From assembly GCF_002234405.1 (NCBI RefSeq), contig NZ_NMQT01000034.1, forward strand, positions 18,435 through 82,434: a DNA stretch of 64,000 nt, in the 5' to 3' direction. Numbering within the stretch: position 1 is the stretch's first letter; the number at the start of each line of letters is the position of its first letter. A model generated the notes under the pieces. It had not been told where the DNA came from. It did no database searches and saw nothing but the letters and a program-made list of their open reading frames with translations. Below, piece after piece: positions 39,962 to 48,207 of this stretch. The translations under genes and the position numbers were made by a program. This DNA comes from Amycolatopsis thailandensis (GTDB lineage Bacteria > Actinomycetota > Actinomycetes > Mycobacteriales > Pseudonocardiaceae).

Positions 39962-41359
39962 TCACTTGAGGGCGACCAGCGTGGGGCCGCGCTGCTCCAG
40001 CAGCACCGGCCCGACCGAGGACAGCTGCACCGGGCCGTTGTAGCCGCGCCTGTCGATGCCGACGGTGCGGATCGTGGTGCCGCTCAGCTCGTCGAGCACG
40101 GCGAGCCCGCCCTTGATCGGCACGACCAGCTGCTCCCCGAAGGTCACGCCGGGGCCGACGGAGCCGTTCAGCGACCAGCGCGGGGTGAGGTCGTCCCGCG
40201 AGAACGCCATCGTCTTCGAGCCGGTGAACCAGTAGACGCCCTGCGCGGTCCACGCGATCGGCATGATGCCGCCTTCGGGATCCTGCGCGAGGTCCGCGGC
40301 GGGCGCGTCGAGCGGATACGCGGACTTCTGCACACCGTCGCCACCGTAGATGACCAGCAGTTTCTCTTCGGGCAGCACGATCAGCGCGAGGTCGCCGGAC
40401 ATCGCGACGACTTTCGCGTTCTTGCCGGCGAGGACGGTGCTGTAGTCGACCTTCGGGTCGTCGGCTTCGTCGTTGGTCGCGCGGTAGACGGTGAAACGGT
40501 CGGCCGGGTCTCCGGGGCAGCGTTCGATCACGCCGATCTTGCCCGCCGCGGCGGCCACCGTGCCGTAGGTGCAGCCCGTCCTCGGCTGTTTGTTCGCGTT
40601 CACGATGGCCGGGACCTGGCCGTACTCCATGCTCTTGACCAGGTCGTCGCGCCAGGTGTTGAGCAGTTTCTTGCCGGTCGTGGTGACGTGCGAGCCGTCG
40701 ACGACCAGCCGGGTGCCCAACTCGGCGTCGCCGTTGCGTTGCGCGGTGCGGCGCCCGGTGCCGGTGTCGAGCTGGGTGACCTCGCTGCACCCGGTGTCCT
40801 TGCGGTACACCGCGTCCACCTTGATCCCGGCGAGGGCGACCGTGCACAGTTCGAGATCGCGGGAATAGCGCCAGCGGACGTCGCCGGTGTACGGGTCCCG
40901 GCCGAGCACCTCGCCCTTCTCGGCGGTGACGACGCTGTTGGCCTCGCCGATCGGCACGGGCGTCGACGAACTCGGCGCCTGCCACAGCTCGGTCAGCGAG
41001 CCGGGGACCTGCGCCGGTGCGGGCGGGAGCCCGGGTGGCAAGGTCGTGGCGACCTGCGTGACCGTTGCCGCGCTGTCGCTGTTCACGCCGATGACGACGC
41101 CGGTGACCGCGACGAGGGCCACGATCGCCGCGGCGATCACGCGATCCCGCGTGCGGTTCCAGGGCGAGCGCCGGGCGCGTTTCCCGGCCAGTGGCGGCTC
41201 GCCGGCCGCCACCGGCGCGGATTCGGCGTCCAGCACGTCTTCCGCGCCGATCGCGTTCTCAGCCGTCCCCGGCTCGACGTCGTTCGGCGTCTGCTCTGGT
41301 TCGGCGGGCACGGGCCGCGCCGGATCGTTGTCCGGCGCGGCGTCCCAGCGTTCGCTCAC
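39962..41359 (-). CDS. PQQ-like beta-propeller membrane protein (Rv3212-like)
   Basis: 465 residues from GTG 41359; the longer frame runs into the helicase end. An acidic cytoplasmic N-terminus (1-72), one membrane helix (about 73-92, RVIAAAIVALVAVTGVVIGVN) and a large outer domain with repeated beta-strand units (GEVLGRDPYTGDVRWRYSRD, PVQLSSVGPVLLE) like a PQQ/quinoprotein propeller. In M. tuberculosis the same gene (Rv3212) adjoins rhlE (Rv3211), as here. It may bind cell-wall ligands; unknown. Confidence 0.8.
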   Translation of the reverse strand: MSERWDAAPDNDPARPVPAEPEQTPNDVEPGTAENAIGAEDVLDAESAPVAAGEPPLAGKRARRSPWNRTRDRVIAAAIVALVAVTGVVIGVNSDSAATVTQVATTLPPGLPPAPAQVPGSLTELWQAPSSSTPVPIGEANSVVTAEKGEVLGRDPYTGDVRWRYSRDLELCTVALAGIKVDAVYRKDTGCSEVTQLDTGTGRRTAQRNGDAELGTRLVVDGSHVTTTGKKLLNTWRDDLVKSMEYGQVPAIVNANKQPRTGCTYGTVAAAAGKIGVIERCPGDPADRFTVYRATNDEADDPKVDYSTVLAGKNAKVVAMSGDLALIVLPEEKLLVIYGGDGVQKSAYPLDAPAADLAQDPEGGIMPIAWTAQGVYWFTGSKTMAFSRDDLTPRWSLNGSVGPGVTFGEQLVVPIKGGLAVLDELSGTTIRTVGIDRRGYNGPVQLSSVGPVLLEQRGPTLVALK

Positions 41360-41393
41360 GTGCCCTAGCCCCCCACGTCCGCGGAATGAAAGC

Positions 41394-42989
41394 TCAGTCT
41401 GCCGACGCAGGTGTATCAGAAGTCGCCGACGGACGGCGACGGCGGCGTCGGCGAGCCGGACGCTCGGCGCTGTCGCCCGCCTCCTTCTCGACCGCCGGAC
41501 CGCTGACCTCCGGGCTCGGCTTCGCGCCACCGCGGCTGCGGCGGCGGGTCCGCGTCCGGCCTTCCGAAGAGGTCTCGGCGGCCTCGGTCCCGGTGCCTTC
41601 CGCCGATGCGGCAGCGGCGTCCGCGGCCTCGATCTTGGCGGCCGAGTCGGCTCCGCCGCGGGTCCGCTTGCGCGGCGCGCGATTGCGCTTGCGGGGAGCC
41701 TCGTCCTCCTTCGGACCGTGGCCACGGCCCCGGCGCTTGCCGCCCAGGTCCTCCTCGGCCTCGGCCGAAAGACCGGCGCGGGTCCGCTTCGACAGCGGGA
41801 GGCGGCCGGTGGTGCCCTCGGGGATGCCCAGGTCGCTGAACAGGTGCTTCGACGACGAGTACGTCTCGGCCGGCTCGGGCATGTCGAGCCCGAGGGTGTC
41901 GGAGATCAGCTTCCAGCGAGGCTCCTCGTCCCAGTCGACGAGGGTGATCGCGACACCGGTGCGCCCGGCGCGGCCGGTGCGGCCGATCCGGTGGACGTAG
42001 GTCTTCTCGTCCTCCGGCGTCTGGTAGTTGATCACGTGCGTGACGTCGTCGATGTCGATGCCGCGGGCGGCGACGTCGGTGGCGACCAGCACGTCGACCT
42101 TGCCGGAGCGGAACGCGCGCAGCGCCTGCTCGCGGGCGCCCTGGCCCAGGTCACCGTGCACGGCGGCGGCCGCGAAGCCGCGCTCGACGAGCTCGTCGGC
42201 GACCTTCTGCGCGGTGCGCTTGGTGCGGGTGAAGATCATCGTCAGGCCGCGGCCCTCGGCCTGGAGCGCGCGGGCGATCAGCTCGGGCTTGTCCATCGAG
42301 TGCGCCCGGTAGACGAACTGGGTGGTGCGCTCGTGGATCGCGCCGGCGTCGTTCTCCTCGGCGCGGATGTGCGTCGGCTGGGTCAGGAACGTGCGGGCCA
42401 GGGTGATGATCGGACCCGGCATGGTCGCCGAGAACAGCATCGTCTGCCGCTTGTCCGGGACCATCCGCAGGATGCGCTCGATGTCCGGCAGGAAGCCGAG
42501 GTCGAGCATCTCGTCGGCCTCGTCCAGCACCAGCCCGCGGACCTTGCCCAGCACCAGGTGCTTCTGCTCGGCCAGGTCCAGCAGGCGGCCGGGGGTGCCG
42601 ATCACGACGTCGACGCCGTTGCGGAGCGCCGCGATCTGCGGCTCGTACGGACGGCCGCCGTAGATGGCCAGCGTGCGGATGCCGAGGTGCTTGCCGGCGC
42701 CCTTGAGGTCGTTCGCGACCTGGATGCACAGCTCACGGGTCGGCACGACGACCAGCACCTGCGGGGTGCCGTCGCCGGGGACCTCGACGCGGTGCAGCAG
42801 CGGGACGCCGAAACCCAGCGTCTTGCCCATACCGGTGCGGGCCTGGCCGATCAGGTCGTCGCCGGCCATGGCCAGCGGCAGCGTCAGCGCCTGGATGGCG
42901 AAGGTGCGCTCGATGCCCGCCTCGCCGAGGGCCTTCACGATCTCCGGCTTGACGCCGAAGGAGGCGAAGGTGGGGGATTCGGGTTCCAC
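41394..42989 (-). CDS. DEAD-box RNA helicase, RhlE type
   Basis: 531 residues from GTG 42989. All helicase motifs are present: Q motif, ARTGMGKT (I), PTRELC (Ia), GG, DEAD as LDEADEMLD (II), SAT (III), then ATDVAARGIDI (V) and HRIGRTGRAG (VI). The last 130 residues are a basic Arg/Ala/Lys-rich RNA-binding tail. An unbroken frame continues upstream to a CTG at 43118 with a ribosome site, so the true N-terminus may be about 43 residues longer (beginning TTNETTTEENTTT). Orthologue position of Rv3211. Confidence 0.93.
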   Translation of the reverse strand: MEPESPTFASFGVKPEIVKALGEAGIERTFAIQALTLPLAMAGDDLIGQARTGMGKTLGFGVPLLHRVEVPGDGTPQVLVVVPTRELCIQVANDLKGAGKHLGIRTLAIYGGRPYEPQIAALRNGVDVVIGTPGRLLDLAEQKHLVLGKVRGLVLDEADEMLDLGFLPDIERILRMVPDKRQTMLFSATMPGPIITLARTFLTQPTHIRAEENDAGAIHERTTQFVYRAHSMDKPELIARALQAEGRGLTMIFTRTKRTAQKVADELVERGFAAAAVHGDLGQGAREQALRAFRSGKVDVLVATDVAARGIDIDDVTHVINYQTPEDEKTYVHRIGRTGRAGRTGVAITLVDWDEEPRWKLISDTLGLDMPEPAETYSSSKHLFSDLGIPEGTTGRLPLSKRTRAGLSAEAEEDLGGKRRGRGHGPKEDEAPRKRNRAPRKRTRGGADSAAKIEAADAAAASAEGTGTEAAETSSEGRTRTRRRSRGGAKPSPEVSGPAVEKEAGDSAERPARRRRRRRPSATSDTPASAD

Positions 42990-43451
42990 CGGCGCGCCCG
43001 CCTGCAGCGGGTGCGACGTGTCCAGCGCGGCCGGGCCTGTCTCGCTGTGCTCCAGCGCGACGGCGGCCGGGACGCCGGTGGTGGTGTTCTCTTCGGTTGT
43101 GGTTTCGTTCGTGGTCAGGGTGCTCGCCTCTCTCGTGACCAGCGCGCACTGCCCTGGTCACCGATCGACACTCGACCACGAAAATTCGCTCGGCTCCGCG
43201 CTACTGGCGCTGAAGCGGCCCTTCGTGGGAATGCCGCAGGATGGCGTGCACGCACATCATTCTTGTGCTGACCGGGGCCACACCGGCTGTCCTTCAGCCG
43301 CAGCGGCGTCCCGATCCGGGACGGAAGATCCGTCGTATCCGGCCGTCAGTGTACCTGGTCTGCGGTTTTAGGAAAGTCCCCGCCGCGCCGGTGAGGGTGG
43401 GATCGGTCTCTTCACCTCCCCGAAGGTGTGTTCGGCGATACTCTTTCCGCC
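42990..43451. other. gap between helicase and ferritin-like gene
   Basis: Bases 42990-43157 continue the helicase frame upstream without ATG or GTG but with coding-like composition. From 43158 to 43451 I see no gene, hairpin or repeat. The region must hold the divergent promoters of the helicase and the ferritin-like gene, but no clear -35/-10 pair was found. Confidence 0.5.
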
Positions 43452-44105
43452 GTGACCGAGGCAAAGCAGATCAGTGAAGGCGTAGTCGATTTGCTCGGCG
43501 TACTCGCCTATGGGGAATTGTCCGCATTCGATCGCATGGCCGAGGACGCGCGCACCGCGCCGACGCTGTCCGGACGGGCCGCGCTGGCGTCCATGGCGGC
43601 CGCCGAGATCGGGCACTACGACCTGCTCACCAGGCATCTCGCGGGGCACGGCGTCGCGATCGAGGACGCGATGCGGCCGTTCGTCGGGCACATCGACGCC
43701 TGGCACGCCTCCACGGCGCCGCGCTCCTGGCTGGAGTCGCTGGTGAAGGCCTACGTCGGCGACGGGCTCGCGGCGGATCTCTACCGCGAGATGGCCAGCT
43801 GGCTCGACCCCGAGACCAAGGAGCTGGTGCTCACCGTGCTCGCCGACACGGGGCATTCGGCGTTCGCCGAGCGCGAGGTCGCCGCCGGGATCCAGGCCGA
43901 CCCGAAGGCGCGGGACAAGCTCGCGCTGTGGGGCCGCCGCCTGCTGGGCGAGGCGCTGACGCAAGCCCAGTACGTCGTGGCCGAGCGGGACGGGCTCGCC
44001 GAACTGATCGTCGAAGGCTCGGGCGACCTTTCGGGAATCGCCGCGCTGTTCCGCCGGTTGCAGCAGGGGCACACCAAGCGCATGCAGGTGCTGGGGCTCG
44101 GCTGA
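43452..44105 (+). CDS. ferritin-like fold protein (Rv3210c type)
   Basis: 217 residues from GTG 43452; GTG 43428 is an alternative. A four-helix bundle with potential diiron ligands: [22 protein letters not shown] (E-x-x-H), [10 protein letters not shown] and [12 protein letters not shown]. This is the MiaE-like/ferritin-like family 'hydroxylase' of actinobacteria, activity not established. Neighbours rhlE and DUF3107 are conserved with it in mycobacteria, suggesting an RNA- or stress-related setting. Confidence 0.85.
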   Translation: MTEAKQISEGVVDLLGVLAYGELSAFDRMAEDARTAPTLSGRAALASMAAAEIGHYDLLTRHLAGHGVAIEDAMRPFVGHIDAWHASTAPRSWLESLVKAYVGDGLAADLYREMASWLDPETKELVLTVLADTGHSAFAEREVAAGIQADPKARDKLALWGRRLLGEALTQAQYVVAERDGLAELIVEGSGDLSGIAALFRRLQQGHTKRMQVLGLG

Positions 44106-44163
44106 GCCTTTCGGCTAGCCTTGGCGCACCAGTAATTTTCGAACTTTCAAGCGGAGGTCCCAC

Positions 44164-44394
44164 GTGGAGGTCAAGATCGGCATCAAGGACACGCCGCGAG
44201 AGCTCGTGGTGTCCAGCAGCCAGTCGCCCGACGAGGTCGAGGAACTGGTCGCGAACGCCTTGAGGGCCGGCGACGGGATCTTCCGCCTCGACGACGAAAA
44301 GGGCCGCAAGTACATCGTGCCCACCGACCGGATCGCCTACGTGGAGATCGCGCCGTCGGACGTCCGCAAGGTCGGTTTCGCCGTCGGTGGCTGA
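44164..44394 (+). CDS. DUF3107 small protein (Rv3208A/TB9.4 type)
   Basis: 76 residues from GTG, with GGAGG at proper spacing. Contains MEVKIGIKDTPRELVV and IVPTDRIAYVEI, typical of DUF3107. Mycobacterial TB9.4 is a known small antigen in the same neighbourhood. A 16-base perfect palindrome (44392-44407) includes the stop. Confidence 0.92.
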   Translation: MEVKIGIKDTPRELVVSSSQSPDEVEELVANALRAGDGIFRLDDEKGRKYIVPTDRIAYVEIAPSDVRKVGFAVGG

Positions 44395-44407
44395 CCCGAT
44401 CGGGTCA
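44392..44407. promoter_or_regulatory. perfect palindrome TGACCCGATCGGGTCA at DUF3107 stop
   Basis: The 16-base palindrome contains the DUF3107 stop and lies 102 bases upstream of the next gene. It has no loop, so an operator or simple terminator core is possible. Confidence 0.45.
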
Positions 44408-44508
44408 TAGTCGCATGTCACAGTGGCGTCACCGCTGCGTCTCAGCTCGCTCTCAGATTTGATCGTCACGCTAAGGCGGGGACGGCAGGGGGCTAGCCGA
44501 GAAATGAG

Positions 44509-45789
44509 GTGGACGGCGTCACTGTGATGGACCGCGCGCTGGTCGACAGCGCGCGAACTGTTCCCGGACAAGGCAAACGGGCCGCGGGGCGGCTGACCGG
44601 CATCGACGTCGCCCGCGGCCTGGCCGTACTCGGCATGTACGCGGTGCATGTCGGACCCGAACCCGCCAAAGGCGGCGTCGGGGTGCTGTTCAAACCGTTC
44701 GAAGGCCACTCCGCGGCGCTGTTCGCGGTGCTGGCAGGCGTTTCCATCGCGCTGATGTCCGGGGGTCGCCGCCCGAAAGTGGGCCGCGACCGCACGCGTG
44801 TCGCGCTGAAGCTGGCGACCCGCGCGCCGCTGCTGGTGGCGCTGGGGCTGTGGCTGACCAGCCTCGAGACCGGCTACATGGTCATCCTGGCCTACTACGG
44901 GGCCTGTTTTCTCTTCGCGATTCCCTGGCTGCGCGCGGGCGCGAAGGCGCTGGCGATCGCCTCGGTCGTCGTCGCCATCGCCGGCCCGCTGCTGTCGCAT
45001 CTGATCCGGATCCAGCTGCTGCCCCGTGACCTGCTCTTCTTCGCGCCGGACCTGACCGCGGAAGATGTCACGTCGACCGGGCTGCTGAAGGCCGCGACCG
45101 TGCTCGTCCTGACCGGGACGTTCCCCGCGCTGACGCTGATGGCGTACGTGTTCGCGGGGATGGCGATCGGGCGGATGGACCTGACTTCGCGCAGCGTGTG
45201 CCGCAGGCTGTTCTTCGGCGGGTCGGCGCTCGCGGTAGGCGGGTACCTCGTGTCCTGGATCGCGACCGGGCCGCTCGGCGGCATGCAGGCCGTTTACCGG
45301 TCACTCGAACCGGCGGCCGCGCAGATGGGGATGACGCCGCAGGAATTCTTCCGGCTGCACCAGACCTGGATCCACGGCACGCCGCCGACCACCAGCTGGG
45401 CCTGGGAACTGTTGCCGACGGGGACCTCGTACACGCCGTTCGACCTGCTGATCTCGATCGGGATCGCGGCGGCGGTGATCGGTGGTTGCCAGCTGCTGAT
45501 GCCGCGATTCGAGCGGGTGCTGCGGCCGCTTTCGGACCTGGGCGGGCGGGTGCTGAGCGCGTACGTGCTGCATTTCGTGGCGATCGCGCTGCTGTGGGAC
45601 GGGAGCGACGGCGACTCGATCTTCAGCGTGCTGCACTTCGTCGAGTTCTCGGTGGTCGCGCTGACCGGCGCGGTGCTGTGGCGGAAGTTCGTCGGGCGCG
45701 GGCCGCTGGAATGGGCGATGAACAAGCTGTCGAGCTGGCCGAAGCATCTGTTCGCCGATGCGCGGGTGCCTGCGCAGCGTCGGGGCTGA
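44509..45789 (+). CDS. DUF418/heparan-type acyltransferase-like membrane protein
   Basis: 426 residues, about ten membrane helices. The start GRLTGIDVARGLAVLGMYAVHVGP (about 25-48) is the R-x-x-x-D-x-x-R-G motif of DUF1624/DUF418 proteins (heparan-alpha-glucosaminide acetyltransferase-like), and the end carries LGGRVLSAYVLHFVAIALLW. Such proteins probably acylate envelope glycans, which is inference. GTG 44509 is chosen; ATG 44527 is possible. Two perfect palindromes follow. Confidence 0.85.
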   Translation: MDGVTVMDRALVDSARTVPGQGKRAAGRLTGIDVARGLAVLGMYAVHVGPEPAKGGVGVLFKPFEGHSAALFAVLAGVSIALMSGGRRPKVGRDRTRVALKLATRAPLLVALGLWLTSLETGYMVILAYYGACFLFAIPWLRAGAKALAIASVVVAIAGPLLSHLIRIQLLPRDLLFFAPDLTAEDVTSTGLLKAATVLVLTGTFPALTLMAYVFAGMAIGRMDLTSRSVCRRLFFGGSALAVGGYLVSWIATGPLGGMQAVYRSLEPAAAQMGMTPQEFFRLHQTWIHGTPPTTSWAWELLPTGTSYTPFDLLISIGIAAAVIGGCQLLMPRFERVLRPLSDLGGRVLSAYVLHFVAIALLWDGSDGDSIFSVLHFVEFSVVALTGAVLWRKFVGRGPLEWAMNKLSSWPKHLFADARVPAQRRG

Positions 45790-45801
45790 GGGTCGTTCCG
45801 A

Positions 45802-45856
45802 GGTTCCCAATGTCGCATTTGAGACGCTCAGCGTCTCAAATGCGACATTGGGAACC
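45802..45856. terminator. perfect 27-bp-arm palindrome after the acyltransferase-like gene
   Basis: Arms 45802-45828 and 45830-45856 are exact complements around a single C, 13 bases after the stop at 45789. Very strong stem. The gap 45790-46145 (356 bases) contains this, the next two palindromic elements and no gene. Confidence 0.85.
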
Positions 45857-45894
45857 TGAGGGGCAAGGCGCCGAAGCGGTACCTGTGGCTTGCT

Positions 45895-45947
45895 GTACAT
45901 GAAGGCCCCTTGCTTGCGCCTAGCGCAAGCAAGGGGCCTTCATGTAC
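45895..45947. repeat. perfect 25-bp-arm hairpin, GTACATGAAGGCCCC type
   Basis: Arms 45895-45919 and 45923-45947 are exact complements around CTA. The arm joins the GTACATGAAGG end seen at 37593 with AAGGGGCC and GCGCAAGC segments. Confidence 0.8.
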
Positions 45948-46052
45948 TTCTCGAGGTGTGAAGGTCGAGATTGCTCGGTTCAGCTGGGAGTTTTCGCGCG
46001 CTCCTGGGGTGGCGGCGCAACCTCCTGCCGGCGTGCTGACCTGCGGAAAGAG

Positions 46053-46114
46053 AGCAAGGGACCTTTGCTCCCGTTCGTTAGCACGCTAACCAAAGAGAGC
46101 AAAGGTCCCTTGCT
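46053..46114. repeat. composite element: inverted AGCAAGGGACCTTTGCT pair around GTTAG....CTAAC
   Basis: AGCAAGGGACCTTTGCT (46053-46069), core GTTAGCACGCTAAC (46077-46090), and the inverted word (46098-46114). Upstream flank GCTGACCTGCGG is shared with the copy at 55749. Position is between convergent genes, 32 bases before the DUF4873 stop. Confidence 0.85.
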
Positions 46115-46145
46115 GTCGCGCGGGGCCCGGAAGTCCGTAAAGGCC

Positions 46146-46472
46146 TCAGGCGTTGAGTTCGTTCAGCTCTTCGAGGCTGGTCGGCACGTGGAACGGAGGC
46201 GTGCTGGTGCCCATGATGCGGTAGCGGTCCCACGGGTCCGGGTCGGAGAGTTCGCCCTTCGCGCTGTACTCGCCCGCGCGGATCTCGACGGCGGTCTTCT
46301 TACCACCGGCTGCCGCGGACACCTGCTCGTTGGTCGCCACGCGGCCGTACCAGCGGTAGTACCCGTCGATGGGCTGGAAGTAGCCCCGCAGGTCGACCGT
46401 GGCCGCGATCTCGGCTCCGTCGATCACGAGGACCGCTTCGCCGGCGTAGCCGTCTTCGTCGTGCTCGCTCAT
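46146..46472 (-). CDS. DUF4873 family protein
   Basis: 108 residues from ATG 46472. Contains YAGEAVLVIDGAEIAATVDLRGYFQPIDGYYRWYGRV, the DUF4873 signature; the fold is predicted all-beta. Its start overlaps the TetR stop by four bases, so the two are co-translated. In other actinobacteria DUF4873 is found with flavin monooxygenases; here it sits with an AurF-type oxygenase, so it may belong to an oxidation pathway. Confidence 0.87.
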   Translation of the reverse strand: MSEHDEDGYAGEAVLVIDGAEIAATVDLRGYFQPIDGYYRWYGRVATNEQVSAAAGGKKTAVEIRAGEYSAKGELSDPDPWDRYRIMGTSTPPFHVPTSLEELNELNA

Positions 46473-47248
46473 TGCCCCTCCACCTGCTTTTCCTCGGTCT
46501 TCCGCATCTGGACGACCTTGTTCTCTTCGAGCGGCAGATTCGGGTCGATGACGATGCCCTGCTGCCGGGAGAGGCCGTCGATCGCGGCCCAGATGATCTG
46601 CGTCAGGTATTCGACGACGCTGTCGCGGCCCATCGAGCGCCGGTCCAGCCACCATTCGCCGGTGCTCTGCACCATGCCGACGATGCCGTGCGCCCACGGT
46701 TCGGCGGCGCCGGAGTCCATGTTGAACATCCGCATGTAGTCGCCGAGCAGCGCGGTCAGCGCGGTGGCGATCAGTTCTTTGTCCTCGGCGACGACGTCGG
46801 ACTTGACGAGCACCTTCTCCTGCAGTCCGCCGCGCGCGAGCAAGCGGTACAGGTTGGGGTGCTCCTCGATGACGCTGAAGAACGAGTCGAGCGCCATCCG
46901 GATCCGGGGGACCGGCGCCAGCTCGGAGTTGATCGCCGGGATCAGCCGCTGGAAGAGGATCTCCGTGCCGCGCTGACCGAGCGCGACGTACAGATCCGCC
47001 TTGTCGTCGAAGTGCCGGTACAGCACGGGTTTCGTGACGCCCGCTTCGGCGGCGACGTCCTCCATGCCGAGGTCCGGGCCGTGGGTGTCGAGGGCGCGGA
47101 GGGCGGCCTCGACGAACTCCGCGCGGCGCGCGATCCGGTGCTTGCGCCAGCGGTCGCGACGGGCGTCACCCGTGTCGGCCTCACCCGCCGTGGGGTGCTT
47201 GCTCGACTGCTTGCTGTTGCGCTTGACACGTTCGATCACCCAAGTCAT
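46469..47248 (-). CDS. TetR-family transcriptional regulator
   Basis: 259 residues from ATG 47248, chosen because a palindromic operator lies directly upstream; a GTG at 47272 would put the operator in the gene. Basic N-terminus (1-35), then helix-turn-helix (about 40-85, LGMEDVAAEAGVTKPVLYRHFDDKADLY), and a ligand domain. Divergent from an AurF-type oxygenase/hydrolase pair and coupled to DUF4873, so it likely controls all four. Confidence 0.9.
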   Translation of the reverse strand: MTWVIERVKRNSKQSSKHPTAGEADTGDARRDRWRKHRIARRAEFVEAALRALDTHGPDLGMEDVAAEAGVTKPVLYRHFDDKADLYVALGQRGTEILFQRLIPAINSELAPVPRIRMALDSFFSVIEEHPNLYRLLARGGLQEKVLVKSDVVAEDKELIATALTALLGDYMRMFNMDSGAAEPWAHGIVGMVQSTGEWWLDRRSMGRDSVVEYLTQIIWAAIDGLSRQQGIVIDPNLPLEENKVVQMRKTEEKQVEGQ

Positions 47249-47257
47249 GCTACCAGA

Positions 47258-47279
47258 GGTAACTGTTACCACGAGTTAC
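47258..47279. promoter_or_regulatory. TetR operator GGTAACTGTTACC
   Basis: GGTAAC-T-GTTACC (47258-47270) is a perfect 13-base palindrome, overlapping a second inverted pair GTAACT/AGTTAC (47259-47264 and 47274-47279). It lies between the divergent TetR and oxygenase starts, 10 and 11-20 bases from each, typical for a shared repressor site. Confidence 0.65.
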
Positions 47280-47289
47280 AGATAGGGGT

Positions 47290-48207
47290 GTGTCGGCAAT
47301 GACGCGGGCGCTGAAAGAGACAGACCGGGAGAAGACGGCCGAGCGGCTGCTGAAGTCTTCCGCCAACAAGTTCTACGACCCCGACGTCGACATCGACTGG
47401 AACGCTCCGCTCGTGGACGGGAAGCGCTACATCCCGGCACACCGTTCTTCGCTCTACGGCACGAAGTTGTGGGACTCGCTGTCGGAAGAGCAGCGCATCG
47501 AACTGGGCAAGCACGAGGTCGCGAGTGTCGCCACGACCGGGCTGTGGTTCGAAATCCTCCTGATGCAGATGCTGCTCAAAGAGGTCTACGACGAGGACCC
47601 GACCAGTTCGCACGCGCAGTACGCGCTGACCGAGATCGCGGACGAATGCCGTCACTCGACGATGTTCGCGCGGATGGCTTCGCGGATCGGCTGCCCGTCC
47701 TACGGGCCCGTGCCGTGGCTGCGGCGGCTGGCGAAACTGATGCCGTCGATCAGCTACGGCCCCGCGCGTTACGGCGCGATCCTTGTCGCCGAAGAGGTCC
47801 TCGACCGGCTTCAGCGCGAGCAGATGAACGACCCGGACATCCAGCCGCTGGTGCGCATGGTCAACCGGATCCACGTTCTCGAAGAAGCCCGGCACGTCAC
47901 CTTCGCCCGCGAAGAGGTCACTCGCGGGATGGCGAAGCTGACGAAGAAAGAAATCATCTATCAGCAGTTCATCATCGCGCTGATTTCGTACTTCGTGACC
48001 CGGGCGTTCATCAACCCGCGCGTCTACAAGGCAGTCGGCATCCGGCCGCGTGACGGTGTGGAAGCCGCGATGAACAACCCGAACTGGCAGGAGAGCGTGC
48101 GCTGGGCGGGCGAGAAGATCATGCCGTTCCTCCAGGAATCCGGTCTGGTCGGCAAGCCCGGCATGTACTTCTGGCGCAAGTCCTTCCTGCTGCCGGGGAA
48201 GCGATGA
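47290..48207 (+). CDS. AurF-type diiron oxygenase family protein
   Basis: 305 residues. Two E-x-x-H diiron motifs (DECRHSTMFARM, about 118-129, and LEEARHVTFAREE, about 197-209) with further Glu in EVASVATTGLWFE and VAEEVLDRL. AurF relatives oxidise amines to nitro groups or hydroxylate fatty substrates, so the substrate here is open. GTG 47290 or ATG 47299 could be the start. It overlaps the hydrolase by ATGA and is controlled, by position, by the divergent TetR. Confidence 0.85.
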   Translation: MSAMTRALKETDREKTAERLLKSSANKFYDPDVDIDWNAPLVDGKRYIPAHRSSLYGTKLWDSLSEEQRIELGKHEVASVATTGLWFEILLMQMLLKEVYDEDPTSSHAQYALTEIADECRHSTMFARMASRIGCPSYGPVPWLRRLAKLMPSISYGPARYGAILVAEEVLDRLQREQMNDPDIQPLVRMVNRIHVLEEARHVTFAREEVTRGMAKLTKKEIIYQQFIIALISYFVTRAFINPRVYKAVGIRPRDGVEAAMNNPNWQESVRWAGEKIMPFLQESGLVGKPGMYFWRKSFLLPGKR

